Below, in pieces: positions 1 to 6,953 of a stretch of DNA of 6,995 nt. The DNA lies in assembly GCA_964344785.1 (NCBI GenBank), contig CAYFOR010000136.1, forward strand, positions 1-6,995, read 5' to 3'. The first letter of the stretch is position 1; each line of letters opens with the position of its first letter. Position numbers and translations under genes: made by a program. The DNA is from Thiopontia sp964344785. GTDB taxonomy: Bacteria > Pseudomonadota > Gammaproteobacteria > GCF-002020875. Below the pieces are notes generated by a model. That model had not been told where the DNA came from. It saw only the letters and a program-made list of their open reading frames with translations, and searched no databases.

Positions 1-56
1 AGTGTTTTATGCAGTCAAATGAGTTTTTGGCCTGTAACGTTGGGACACCAGTGGCT

Positions 57-62
57 TATAAT
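57..62 (+). promoter_or_regulatory. Probable sigma-70 -10 box upstream of the lysine-rich protein gene
   Basis: A perfect TATAAT lies 65 bases before the ATG at 128. No good -35 hexamer is visible at the usual distance; the best candidates near 27-38 match poorly. The surrounding 1-127 region is AT-rich and I see no convincing gene in it. If real, this promoter would drive the small lysine-rich gene and probably glgC behind it. The call rests on motif match and position only. Confidence 0.45.
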
Positions 63-127
63 ATCCCTATAACAACTAAATATACGCTGTTTTTATCCAA
101 ACAGAACCACCGCACAGGAACCCCAAA

Positions 128-490
128 ATGGCCGAAGAGAAAACCAAGACTGCTGTCAAGAAGAAAGCCTCCACCAAAAAGAAAAGTGTTGCCAAGAAAA
201 AGGTAGTTGCCAAGAAGAAGGCGTCCCCCTCTCCAGTAAAGAAAAAAGCCCCGACCAAGAAAAAAGCCGTTTCCAAAAAGAAGGCTGTCACCAAAAAGAA
301 AGCAACGAAAAAGAAAAGTGCCGCCAGAACCCCCATCCGCATGATCACGCCAGAGCAGCGCTACAAGATGATTCAGGAGGCGGCATACTATCTGGCAGAG
401 AAACGCAACTTTGAGCCTGGGTATGAAGAGGAGGATTGGGCAACGGCAGAGAAGATGATTGAAGCCCACATCGAAACACTGACCCACTGA
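128..490 (+). CDS. Lysine-rich histone H1-like protein with C-terminal DUF2934 domain
   Basis: A 120-residue protein in two parts. Residues about 5-66 form a low-complexity basic tail with nine KKK blocks (starting at residues 11, 17, 23, 29, 38, 44, 50, 56, 61), mostly six residues apart and separated by A, S, T, V and P. This is typical of bacterial histone H1-like or AlgP-like nucleic-acid-binding tails. Residues about 72-113 look like a DUF2934 domain: TPEQRYKMIQEAAYYLAEKR, then G-x-x-E-E-D-W and a final A-E helix. The function of DUF2934 is not established. The start is supported by AGGA at 116-119, eight bases before the ATG. Only 20 bases separate it from glgC, so co-transcription is likely. 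By inference it is a soluble cytoplasmic protein that binds DNA, RNA or another polyanion; a direct role in glycogen metabolism is only suggested by position. There is no signal peptide or membrane segment. Confidence 0.88.
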   Translation: MAEEKTKTAVKKKASTKKKSVAKKKVVAKKKASPSPVKKKAPTKKKAVSKKKAVTKKKATKKKSAARTPIRMITPEQRYKMIQEAAYYLAEKRNFEPGYEEEDWATAEKMIEAHIETLTH

Positions 491-510
491 CAGACAGTAC
501 GACCTGACGC

Positions 511-1809
511 ATGCCGATCCCATCCAGAAAAACCCCCGATTGCAGCAGTTGCCACGCCCGTGTAGACAGCCTTCTTCTGCGCAAAACCCTGGCTGTTGTC
601 CTTGCTGGTGGTGAAGGCAGTCGCATGGGAGAGCTGACGCGATGGCGTGCAAAGCCTGCCGTACCCTTTGGCGGCAAATTTCGAATCATCGATTTTCCAC
701 TCTCCAACTGCGTCAACTCCGGGATCAAACGTATCTGCGTCCTGACCCAATACAAGGCACACTCCCTGATCCATCATCTCAAGCGGGCCTGGAACTTTCT
801 ACGTGACGAAATCGGTGAGTTTGTCGAGATACTGCCTGCACAGCAGCGTCTGGAGAAGAGCTGGTATAGCGGTACAGCCGATGCGGTCTATCAGAATCTG
901 GACATCATCCGCAGTCACAGCCCGGAATATGTGTTGATACTGGGTGGTGACCATGTCTACAAGATGGATTACGGCCCCCTGATCACCGAACATGCTGACC
1001 GTGGTGCAGACGTCTCGGTAGTCTGCCTGGAAGTACCGGTCTCCGAGGCGACACGTTTTGGTGTGATGCAGGTTGATGACGATATGCGGATTGCCGGATT
1101 TGTCGAGAAGCCCCCCCACCCCCCGGAGATTCCGGGAAAACCCGGAATCGCTCTGGCATCCATGGGGATCTATATCTTCAATGCGGACTTTCTGCGCCAG
1201 AAGCTGATTGAAGATGCCAGAAACCCGGACTCATCACACGACTTCGGCAAAGATATATTGCCGAGAATCTACCCGGACTATCAGGTCTACGCGTATCCTT
1301 TCACCAATCCGGAAGGTGTCCAGTCATTCTGGCGGGATGTCGGCACCCTGGACTCCTATTGGCATGCCAATATGGAGCTGGTTCAGATCAAGCCACAGCT
1401 TGACCTCTATGACAGTAACTGGCCAATCTGGAGCTACCAGCCACAACTGCCGCCAGCCAAGTTTGTCTTCAATGATGATGACCGGCGTGGCATGGCCGTG
1501 GATTCGATGGTCTCCGGCGGCTGCATCGTCTCGGGTGCCTCCGTGATCTGCTCGCTACTCTTCTCCGGTGTGCGGGTCGAGAGTCACTCCACAATCAATA
1601 ACAGTGTCATCCTTCCAAACTCCAAAATCGGTTCACACTGCCATATCAAGAATGCCATTCTCGACAAGAATACAGTCGTCCCGGATGGAACCGAGATCGG
1701 CTTCAATGAAGAGGAAGATCGCAAACGTTTTACCGTAACCGATGGCGGCATCGTTCTGGTAACGCGGAGCCACTGGGAGAACGACTACACGACTCAGGCG
1801 GTCAGATAA
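511..1809 (+). CDS. glgC: Glucose-1-phosphate adenylyltransferase (ADP-glucose pyrophosphorylase)
   Basis: Makes ADP-glucose and pyrophosphate from ATP and glucose-1-phosphate, the committed step of bacterial glycogen synthesis; cytoplasmic, and normally a tetramer under allosteric control. The 432 residues match the usual length. The nucleotidyltransferase signature LAGGEGSRM is at residues 31-39, followed by TRWRAKPAVPFGGKFRIIDF (43-62). The catalytic-region GGDHVYKMDYG (145-155) contains D147, and FVEKP (197-201) contains K200, equivalent to the glucose-1-phosphate-binding lysine of E. coli GlgC. WRDVGTLDSYW (274-284) is also present. From about residue 332 the C-terminal left-handed beta-helix begins (SGG, SGA, then NSVILPNSKIG). 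The ATG at 511 leaves about 23 residues before the first core strand, as in other GlgC proteins, but no clear Shine-Dalgarno precedes it, so translation may be coupled to the gene ending at 490. A proline-rich stretch (KPPHPPEIPGKP, 200-211) is encoded by a C-rich tract. Confidence 0.96.
   Translation: MPIPSRKTPDCSSCHARVDSLLLRKTLAVVLAGGEGSRMGELTRWRAKPAVPFGGKFRIIDFPLSNCVNSGIKRICVLTQYKAHSLIHHLKRAWNFLRDEIGEFVEILPAQQRLEKSWYSGTADAVYQNLDIIRSHSPEYVLILGGDHVYKMDYGPLITEHADRGADVSVVCLEVPVSEATRFGVMQVDDDMRIAGFVEKPPHPPEIPGKPGIALASMGIYIFNADFLRQKLIEDARNPDSSHDFGKDILPRIYPDYQVYAYPFTNPEGVQSFWRDVGTLDSYWHANMELVQIKPQLDLYDSNWPIWSYQPQLPPAKFVFNDDDRRGMAVDSMVSGGCIVSGASVICSLLFSGVRVESHSTINNSVILPNSKIGSHCHIKNAILDKNTVVPDGTEIGFNEEEDRKRFTVTDGGIVLVTRSHWENDYTTQAVR
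1111..1149 (+). other. C-rich tract followed by a perfect hairpin inside glgC
   Basis: Bases 1111-1124 are seven C, one A and six C, in the reading frame of the proline-rich loop of GlgC. Directly after, 1128-1136 (GATTCCGGG) and 1141-1149 (CCCGGAATC) form a perfect nine-base inverted repeat around an AAAA loop. There is no following T-run, so it is not a standard intrinsic terminator. Whether it has any role is unknown. Confidence 0.55.
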
Positions 1810-1880
1810 CAATGCCTCTGAATCAGTTACGGATACCGTGAATAGTTACCATTAAAGAAGTCCTTGCCCTGCACCAGCAC

Positions 1881-1889
1881 TGTTATACT
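1881..1889 (+). promoter_or_regulatory. Candidate extended -10 promoter for the GH57-malQ pair
   Basis: The sequence TGTTATACT fits TG-n-TATAAT with one mismatch and lies about 130 bases before the GH57 start. No convincing -35 box is upstream, which extended -10 promoters do not strictly need. The box overlaps the first bases of the large palindrome, so a transcript from here would begin inside its left arm. The same bases may simply be part of the repeat element, hence low confidence. Confidence 0.3.
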
Positions 1890-2011
1890 CTTCGCACTTG
1901 AAGTTTCCGCGGTGTTGGCCGCGCTTGCTCACCTCAGTCACATAGTTAGTCTATGCTTCTGGGGATTCACTCGCTTGCCGCCTTGCGGAAATTCCAACTG
2001 CTTTGAGTATA
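1884..2011. repeat. 128-base imperfect palindrome (REP/MITE-like intergenic element)
   Basis: The element begins with TATACTC (1884-1890) and ends with the complement GAGTATA (2005-2011). Its centre is CATAG-TTAGT-CTATG (1941-1955), a five-base loop. The two arms match over long stretches, for example TTTCCGC at 1914-ish in the left arm against GCGGAAA in the right arm at about 1985-1991. The symmetry is nearly exact in length, so a transcript could fold into one long interrupted hairpin. The right end is 10 bases before the GH57 start codon. It contains no open frame. I believe similar palindromes are scattered through genomes of Chromatiales-type bacteria, but that is recollection. It may serve as a dispersed repeat, an attenuating hairpin, or both. 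Confidence 0.75.
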
Positions 2012-2021
2012 CAATGCGGCA

Positions 2022-3707
2022 ATGAACAGACCTCCGATACGCCTTACCCTATGCTGGCACATGCACCAGCCGAACTACCGAAACCTTGTCAGCAGCGATG
2101 TTGAGCAACCCTGGACCTATCTCCATGCCATCAAGGATTATGCCGACATGGCCTACCATCTGGAGACCGTGGAGGGCGCCCATGCAGTGGTCAACTTCGT
2201 ACCCACCCTGCTGGATGAGATCGAGTGGTACGACCTCGAACTGATCGACTACCTGAAACAGGGCACCCCGCTCAGTGACCCACTACTCGGCTATCTAGCC
2301 GACACCCGCCCCCTGCCCAACGAGGAGGAACCACGCTGTCAGTTGGTCAAGGCCTGTCTCCGGGCCCAGGAGCAACAGATGATTGCCAGCCATGCGCCCT
2401 ATCAGTCTCTGGCTGAAACAGGACGCGGTGTGGTCGAAGGTAAAGTCTCCGCCTGCTACCTGAGTGACAGCTACCTGTATGACCTGCTTGTCTGGCACCA
2501 TATCAGTTGGCTTGGAGAGAGCATTCGTCAAACCAGTGAGGCTTCGGATCGCCTCTATCAAAAAAGCAGCTTCTATACCGCCGATGACCGCAGGGCACTG
2601 TTGGAACTGATTCAGCAGACCCTGCATGACCTGATCCCCAGATACCGCAAGCTCCATCAGCAGGGCGTGATCGAACTCGCACTCTCTCCCTATGCCCACC
2701 CGATTATCCCACTACTGATTGACCATAAGGTGGCAACCGAGAGCCTGCCTGGCGCGCCATTGCCAACGACCCAATATCCGTCCGGTGAAGAGCGTGCCCG
2801 CTGGCATTTCAAACATGGGATTGAGCGCTTCCAGCACCATTTCGGTGTTTTGCCCAAAGGGCTATGGCCTTCCGAAGGCGCGGTCAGCAGCGATACCTTG
2901 CGCATGGCCGAGGAGTTTGGTTTCCGCTGGTGTGCAACCGGCGAACAGGTCTGGCGCAACACACTCAACAGCAATCAGCTATCAGCAGAGCGAGCGCCTG
3001 GCGCCCCGCTCAAACTCGACAACACCGACCTCTACTGCTTCGCCCGTTGTGACGGGATATCCGACCGTATCGGCTTTGTCTATGCACCGTGGCACTCGGA
3101 TGATGCACTGCATGACCTGATCAACCATATCCTCGCCATCCGCGACAGTGACGACTGGCATCCTGACCAACTGCTATCCATCATCATGGATGGAGAGAAT
3201 GCATGGGAGCACTACCCCCAGAACGGTTGGCACTTTCTGCGCACGCTCTACCAGAAACTCGCAGAGCATCCCGAGATTGAGCTGACCACCTTCTGCAAGG
3301 CCCTGGACACCGGCACATCAGAGCAGGCAATCGAGGTGGAGAAAGTCACTGCCGGGAGCTGGGTGCATGGTACCCTGGCAACCTGGATCGGCAATCACGA
3401 AAAGAATCTCGCCTGGGATCTACTGTGTGATGCCGCCAATGCTGTACAGCCGCATCTGAACGATCCACAACGGCACCCTCTTCTGGACGACCAGTTGGCA
3501 ATCTGCGAAAGCTCCGACTGGTTCTGGTGGCTTGGCGAGAACCCGCCCAGTATTGCTGCAAATGAGTTCGACCTACTCTATCGCACCCATCTGCAGAACC
3601 TCTATCAGATGGCCGGTCTGGCCATACCTGACAGCCTCTACCAGCAGATCGACCCACGTGCAGGAGAGGCTGGAGGGACCGGCACCATGAAGCTGGCCAA
3701 TGGATAA
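2022..3707 (+). CDS. Glycoside hydrolase family 57 (alpha-amylase/glucanotransferase type)
   Basis: A 561-residue cytoplasmic enzyme (no signal peptide) expected to act on alpha-1,4 or alpha-1,6 glucans by the retaining GH57 mechanism. Visible family regions are HMHQPNY (residues 13-19), GVIELALSPYAHPIIPLL (215-232, with H226), GLWPSEGAVS (280-289, with E285 as expected nucleophile), IIMDGENAWEHY (387-398, with D390 as expected acid/base), and a later aromatic region with SWVHGTLATWIG (446-457) and SSDWFWWLGE (497-506). The start at 2022 is supported because the HQP motif lies just inside the N-terminus, but no Shine-Dalgarno is visible and the large palindrome ends only 10 bases upstream. 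malQ follows after 63 bases. GH57 includes amylases, pullulanases, branching enzymes and 4-alpha-glucanotransferases, and I cannot fix the specificity from sequence alone. Its place between glgC and malQ points to glycogen or maltodextrin turnover. Confidence 0.92.
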   Translation: MNRPPIRLTLCWHMHQPNYRNLVSSDVEQPWTYLHAIKDYADMAYHLETVEGAHAVVNFVPTLLDEIEWYDLELIDYLKQGTPLSDPLLGYLADTRPLPNEEEPRCQLVKACLRAQEQQMIASHAPYQSLAETGRGVVEGKVSACYLSDSYLYDLLVWHHISWLGESIRQTSEASDRLYQKSSFYTADDRRALLELIQQTLHDLIPRYRKLHQQGVIELALSPYAHPIIPLLIDHKVATESLPGAPLPTTQYPSGEERARWHFKHGIERFQHHFGVLPKGLWPSEGAVSSDTLRMAEEFGFRWCATGEQVWRNTLNSNQLSAERAPGAPLKLDNTDLYCFARCDGISDRIGFVYAPWHSDDALHDLINHILAIRDSDDWHPDQLLSIIMDGENAWEHYPQNGWHFLRTLYQKLAEHPEIELTTFCKALDTGTSEQAIEVEKVTAGSWVHGTLATWIGNHEKNLAWDLLCDAANAVQPHLNDPQRHPLLDDQLAICESSDWFWWLGENPPSIAANEFDLLYRTHLQNLYQMAGLAIPDSLYQQIDPRAGEAGGTGTMKLANG

Positions 3708-3760
3708 CACAGCCGGACTTCATACACACCATGAAACTGTTCCTGCAACAACGACCGTCT

Positions 3761-3766
3761 GGAGAG
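3761..3766 (+). promoter_or_regulatory. Ribosome binding site of malQ
   Basis: GGAGAG lies four bases before the ATG at 3771. It is the clearest Shine-Dalgarno in the glycogen cluster, in contrast to glgC and the GH57 gene, which show none. It fixes the malQ start. Confidence 0.6.
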
Positions 3767-3770
3767 AGTA

Positions 3771-5132
3771 ATGGATCGTAAGGCCGGTTTACTGCTCCAC
3801 CCCACTTCACTTCCAGGCTCAGACTTACATGGTACGCTGAGTGATGTACCACCACTGCTGGACTTTCTTGGCACTGCCGGGTTCTCCATCTGGCAGGTGC
3901 TTCCACTGAACCCGACCTCTGCAGACCGCTCTCCATACAACAGCAGCTGCAGCTTTGCCGGTAACGAGGCACTCCTCCCGAAAGGCTGGGAACAACAGGC
4001 CGACAACATCACACCGGATGCGATGCAACAATACCGTGATGAAAACCGGTATTGGCTACGTGACTATGCACTTTTCACCCTGATCCATCGGCAGCAGGAA
4101 CTTCGCTCCTGGGTAGACTGGCCCGAGCCACTGCGTGACCGTGATCCGGCTGCACTTGCCCGACTGGAGCAAGAGCATGCCCAGGAGCTGCTGCGAATCG
4201 AGCAACAGCAGTTCCTATTTGATCAGCAGTGGTGCGCCACTTTTCATCAGTGTCAGCAGCGTGGCATCACCATACTGGGCGACCTCCCCTTCCTCTGTGC
4301 CTTTGACAGCATGGAGGTGTGGGCACACCGCGACCTGTTCAATCTCGGTCCGACCGGCCAACCCGTCACTGTCTCCGGCGTGCCACCCGACTACTTCTCC
4401 GAAACCGGCCAGCTCTGGGGTAACCCGACCTATCGATGGGAACAGCATCAGGAGCAGGGGTTTCGCTGGTGGATCGAGCGCTTCAAGGCGGTACTCAAAC
4501 GGGTTGACCAGGTGCGATTCGACCACTTTCGCGGATTGAGCTCCTACTGGTCAGTCCCGGCCGATGCGGAAGATGCACGTGCCGGCAGTTGGCATCCCAG
4601 CCCGGGCGATGAGCTGCTTGCAACACTCAACACCGAACTGGGTAATCGGCTACCGATCATCGCCGAAGACCTTGGGGACATCAGCCCGGATGTCATCGCA
4701 CTGCGAGACAACCATCAACTGCCAGGCATGGTAGTCCTGCAGTTCGGTTTTGATGGTGATCCAAACAATCCCCATCTTCCCGGCAACCATATCCCTCACG
4801 CCATCGCCTACAGTGGAACCCATGACAATGACACGCTTGTCGGCTGGTACCAATCGCTGGACCACGGTACCCAACACTTGGTCCGTGAACGACTGGGTCT
4901 GCACGACACCCCACCCCCGCTTCACTGGCAGATGATCGACCGACTACTGGCATCCAATGCAGAGGCTGTCATTCTACCGATGCAGGACCTGCTTGGGCTG
5001 GGCAGTGAGCAACGGATGAATATTCCCGGCGTTGCCGACGGAAACTGGCGTTGGAGACTGGATCAGGGGGCACTTCGCACGGAAATGGCTGACAGTATGC
5101 GAGCACTGCTTGAACATCATCAGCGGCTGTGA
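3771..5132 (+). CDS. malQ: 4-alpha-glucanotransferase (amylomaltase, GH77)
   Basis: Transfers alpha-1,4-glucan segments between maltodextrins, releasing glucose; cytoplasmic. The 453 residues make it one of the shorter GH77 enzymes (about 500 is common), but all core parts are present. The N-terminal signature GLLLHPTSLPG is at 6-16, then WQVLPLNPT (41-49) and SPYNSSCSFAGN (54-65). ILGDLPF (168-174) and GVPPDYFSETGQLWGNPTY (203-221) follow. The catalytic motifs are RFDHFRG (249-255, nucleophile D251), IIAEDLGD (296-303, acid/base E299) and SGTHDNDT (348-355, third carboxylate D352). The C-terminal DLLGLGSEQRMNIPG (406-420) is intact. A Shine-Dalgarno at 3761-3766 supports the start. It follows the GH57 gene by 63 bases and is probably in its operon. 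The shortness reflects a compact helical segment (about residues 85-165) rather than loss of a catalytic piece. Confidence 0.95.
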   Translation: MDRKAGLLLHPTSLPGSDLHGTLSDVPPLLDFLGTAGFSIWQVLPLNPTSADRSPYNSSCSFAGNEALLPKGWEQQADNITPDAMQQYRDENRYWLRDYALFTLIHRQQELRSWVDWPEPLRDRDPAALARLEQEHAQELLRIEQQQFLFDQQWCATFHQCQQRGITILGDLPFLCAFDSMEVWAHRDLFNLGPTGQPVTVSGVPPDYFSETGQLWGNPTYRWEQHQEQGFRWWIERFKAVLKRVDQVRFDHFRGLSSYWSVPADAEDARAGSWHPSPGDELLATLNTELGNRLPIIAEDLGDISPDVIALRDNHQLPGMVVLQFGFDGDPNNPHLPGNHIPHAIAYSGTHDNDTLVGWYQSLDHGTQHLVRERLGLHDTPPPLHWQMIDRLLASNAEAVILPMQDLLGLGSEQRMNIPGVADGNWRWRLDQGALRTEMADSMRALLEHHQRL

Positions 5133-5162
5133 TGACACATCAGGAAGTTTATCAAATACCTC

Positions 5163-6953
5163 TTATGTAGATTGCTTTAGAAGTTGCAGAACCAGTTTCT
5201 GCTGCTGATTTGCATGGGCAATCATGGCAGTCGATGCCTGCTTCAGAATGGAGGTTTTTGCTAGAGAAGCGCTTTCAACAGCATAGTCGGTGTCCTCAAT
5301 TCTGGACCGGCTGGCCGCAGTGTTGGCTCTCAGCGTTTCCAGATTAGATACTCTATGTTCCATCCGATTATGGAATGCTCCCAACTTGGCCCTCTCTGAA
5401 GAGATAGTTTTTAGCGCATTATCAATGGTTGTCATTGATGACATCGCTCTGTCTTGTGTTGAAAGACTGTAGTTGTTTGGTGGCGGTTGTACTGAACCAG
5501 AACGATTACTTGTAGAGTCAAGTGTTGTACTGCCGGAAGATGATCCTGTGGACGTTAAGGTGAACCCGGCTGAAAGGTGTTCTTGCCAGTAAACATCATT
5601 ACCCACATGAACAATATCCTGATCGCCGTCACCATCTAAATCAGTAATGACAATATCGTCAGGTACACCATCAGTAGTTGAAACAACGGTTGATGTAAAG
5701 TTTTGTGAACCATCATTCTCATACCAGCTAGTGCCAGAAATATGCGAGTTATTTACAAAATCGATATCACCATCAGCATCGATATCAGCTGCATCAACAC
5801 CTTGAGAACTACTTACTGTGATTTGGGTTCGGGTAAAAGAACCGCCGCCATTATATGTATAGATACTTAATGAATTAGCAGCTCCTCGAGAAGCTATAAA
5901 ATCTAGATCATTGTCCCCATCTAAATCAATAACCTTTATATATGGAGCAAATTCATCTGCACTTGTAACATTATATCTTGTAAAAGAGTTCGAGCCATTA
6001 TTTCTTAGAAATTCTATGCCTACATCATTTGTACTGTATATATCACCGGCTGAATAAACTATGTCAATATCTCCGTCATTATCAAAGTCCGCCGCCTTTA
6101 TTTGACGTGTTTGGTAGTTACTAGTGATTGCATCAAAATCAAAAAGTATATTTTCAGTAAAATTTTCAGATCCATCGTTTTCAAACCAAACTACTCTACC
6201 ATCTTGAGTTGACAGAACATCCATATCTCCATCTTGATCTAAATCTATTGGATGCGTATGCCAAACATTAGTTTGTGATGATCCCGTATTTACCGTGTGC
6301 GTAGTAAATGATCCAGAACCATCATTTTCAAGCCAGCTAAAGTCATTGGTTGCTGTCCCTAAAGAGACAATATCCAAATCGCCATCTCCATCTAAATCTA
6401 CCAAATCATTTTCGTTAACGCCTGCATCTGAAACCGAACTCGCTGAGAAGTTTTCACTACCATCATTTATATATAGTCCTGTTCCTGCTAATACGTCAAT
6501 ATCACCATCATTATCAATATCACCAACCTCTATTTCATTTGTGCTAGCCCCCGAAATGAGATGCTCATCAAAAGCAGGTGTAGCAGAATAGTTGGTTATA
6601 TCAATTGTTGACTGATCATTTTTGGTTAATTCAATCGTGCTGCCAACTTGAGTAAAACTGATTCCTGCTGCAGTCAATGATGCACTAACTGTTGTTAAAG
6701 CAGTATTCAGTGCAGTTGCATTTCCAGACTGATCTGCTGATCCAGTTCCAGTGAAGCTAACAGTTATGCCTTCAAGGTCAAAAGTTACAATTTGACCGGA
6801 CTCATTAACAAAATTTTCAATTGTTGCAGTTGTACTCCCTTCTGAGCTTCCAGTTAAGTTCAAACCATCTGTTGTGAGTTCAGCAATTGATAGCTGAACT
6901 GTGTCACCCTCATCACTACCAACCTGGAATGATTTATTTGTAACCCGCCTTAT
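5163..6953 (-). pseudogene. 5'-truncated flagellin gene with a seven-repeat FG-GAP (beta-propeller) insert
   Basis: Residue numbers count from the TTG at 6863. Upstream in frame, about 6938-6864 encodes NKSFQVGSDEGDTVQLS and onward, a typical flagellin segment following the N-terminal domain. Residues 1-95 resemble a flagellin middle domain (GITVSFTG, then ALNTALTTV). Residues 108-430 are seven FG-GAP/VCBS-type repeats. Residues 465-566 are a well-kept flagellin C-terminal domain: AMSSMTTIDNALKTISSERA, NTAASRSRIEDTDYA, and ILKQASTAMIAHANQQ. In a whole flagellin the C-terminal helices pair with the N-terminal ones in the filament core, and the middle faces outward. Here the N-terminal domain is absent. 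The frame is closed by TGA at 6954-6956, the other two minus-strand frames also hit stops further upstream, and the first ATG codon is residue 214. The TTG at 6863 sits inside conserved flagellin sequence and is not a believable native start. The frame is otherwise undamaged, so the break looks recent, or the piece is a silent cassette. A short secreted or unexpressed product cannot be excluded. Confidence 0.85.
5574..6542 (-). repeat. Seven FG-GAP/VCBS-like repeats with D-x-D-x-D-type calcium loops
   Basis: The acidic loop D-h-D-x-D-x-D-x-D occurs at residues 115, 156, 207, 259, 313, 360 and 408 (counted from the TTG at 6863), spaced 41, 51, 52, 54, 47 and 48 residues. Examples are DIDNDGDID, DLDGDGDLD and DFDNDGDID. 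Each is followed by a second motif of the type W-x-E-N-D-G-S-x-x-F (WLENDGSGSF, WFENDGSENF, FLRNNGSNSF, WYENDGSQNF), with the last copy degenerate (YWQEHLSAGF). Seven units of about 50 residues is what a seven-bladed calcium-binding beta-propeller needs, as in integrin alpha heads. The fold and calcium binding are inferred from motif spacing. The copies differ at DNA level, so they are not fresh tandem duplications. Confidence 0.85.

Noticed and set aside
76..348. Minus-strand 90-residue hydrophobic open frame rich in FFL
   Set aside because: It is the antisense image of the AAG/AAA-rich lysine tail of the plus-strand gene; the hydrophobicity is a by-product of codons.
56..652. Minus-strand open frame of 198 residues across the lysine-rich gene and the glgC start
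   Set aside because: Cys/Phe/Leu/Gly-rich, without recognisable domains, and opposite two well-supported genes.
2719..3120. Plus-strand 133-residue open frame inside the GH57 gene
   Set aside because: Out-of-frame shadow; the GH57 frame over the same bases carries the catalytic motif WPSE.
3346..3972. Minus-strand 208-residue open frame spanning the GH57-malQ junction
   Set aside because: Arg/Ser/Cys-rich composition typical of a shadow frame in GC-rich DNA, and opposite two clear enzyme genes.
5186..5202. GCAGAA/TTCTGC hairpin as a terminator for malQ
   Set aside because: It lies within the flagellin C-terminal coding region, has a six-base stem and lacks a following T-run.
5574..6542. 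The regular D-x-D-G repeats as a DNA-level tandem repeat or CRISPR-like array
   Set aside because: Periodicity is in the protein; unit lengths vary from 41 to 54 codons and the DNA copies are diverged, with no constant repeat and spacer pattern.
6295..6591. Plus-strand 98-residue open frame opposite the propeller repeats
   Set aside because: Ser/Pro-rich with repeated SPS, the antisense image of the D-x-D-G repeat codons.
6861..6863. TTG as the genuine start of a 566-residue protein
   Set aside because: It lies inside conserved flagellin sequence that continues upstream in frame to about 6938, and it would give a flagellin without its N-terminal domain.
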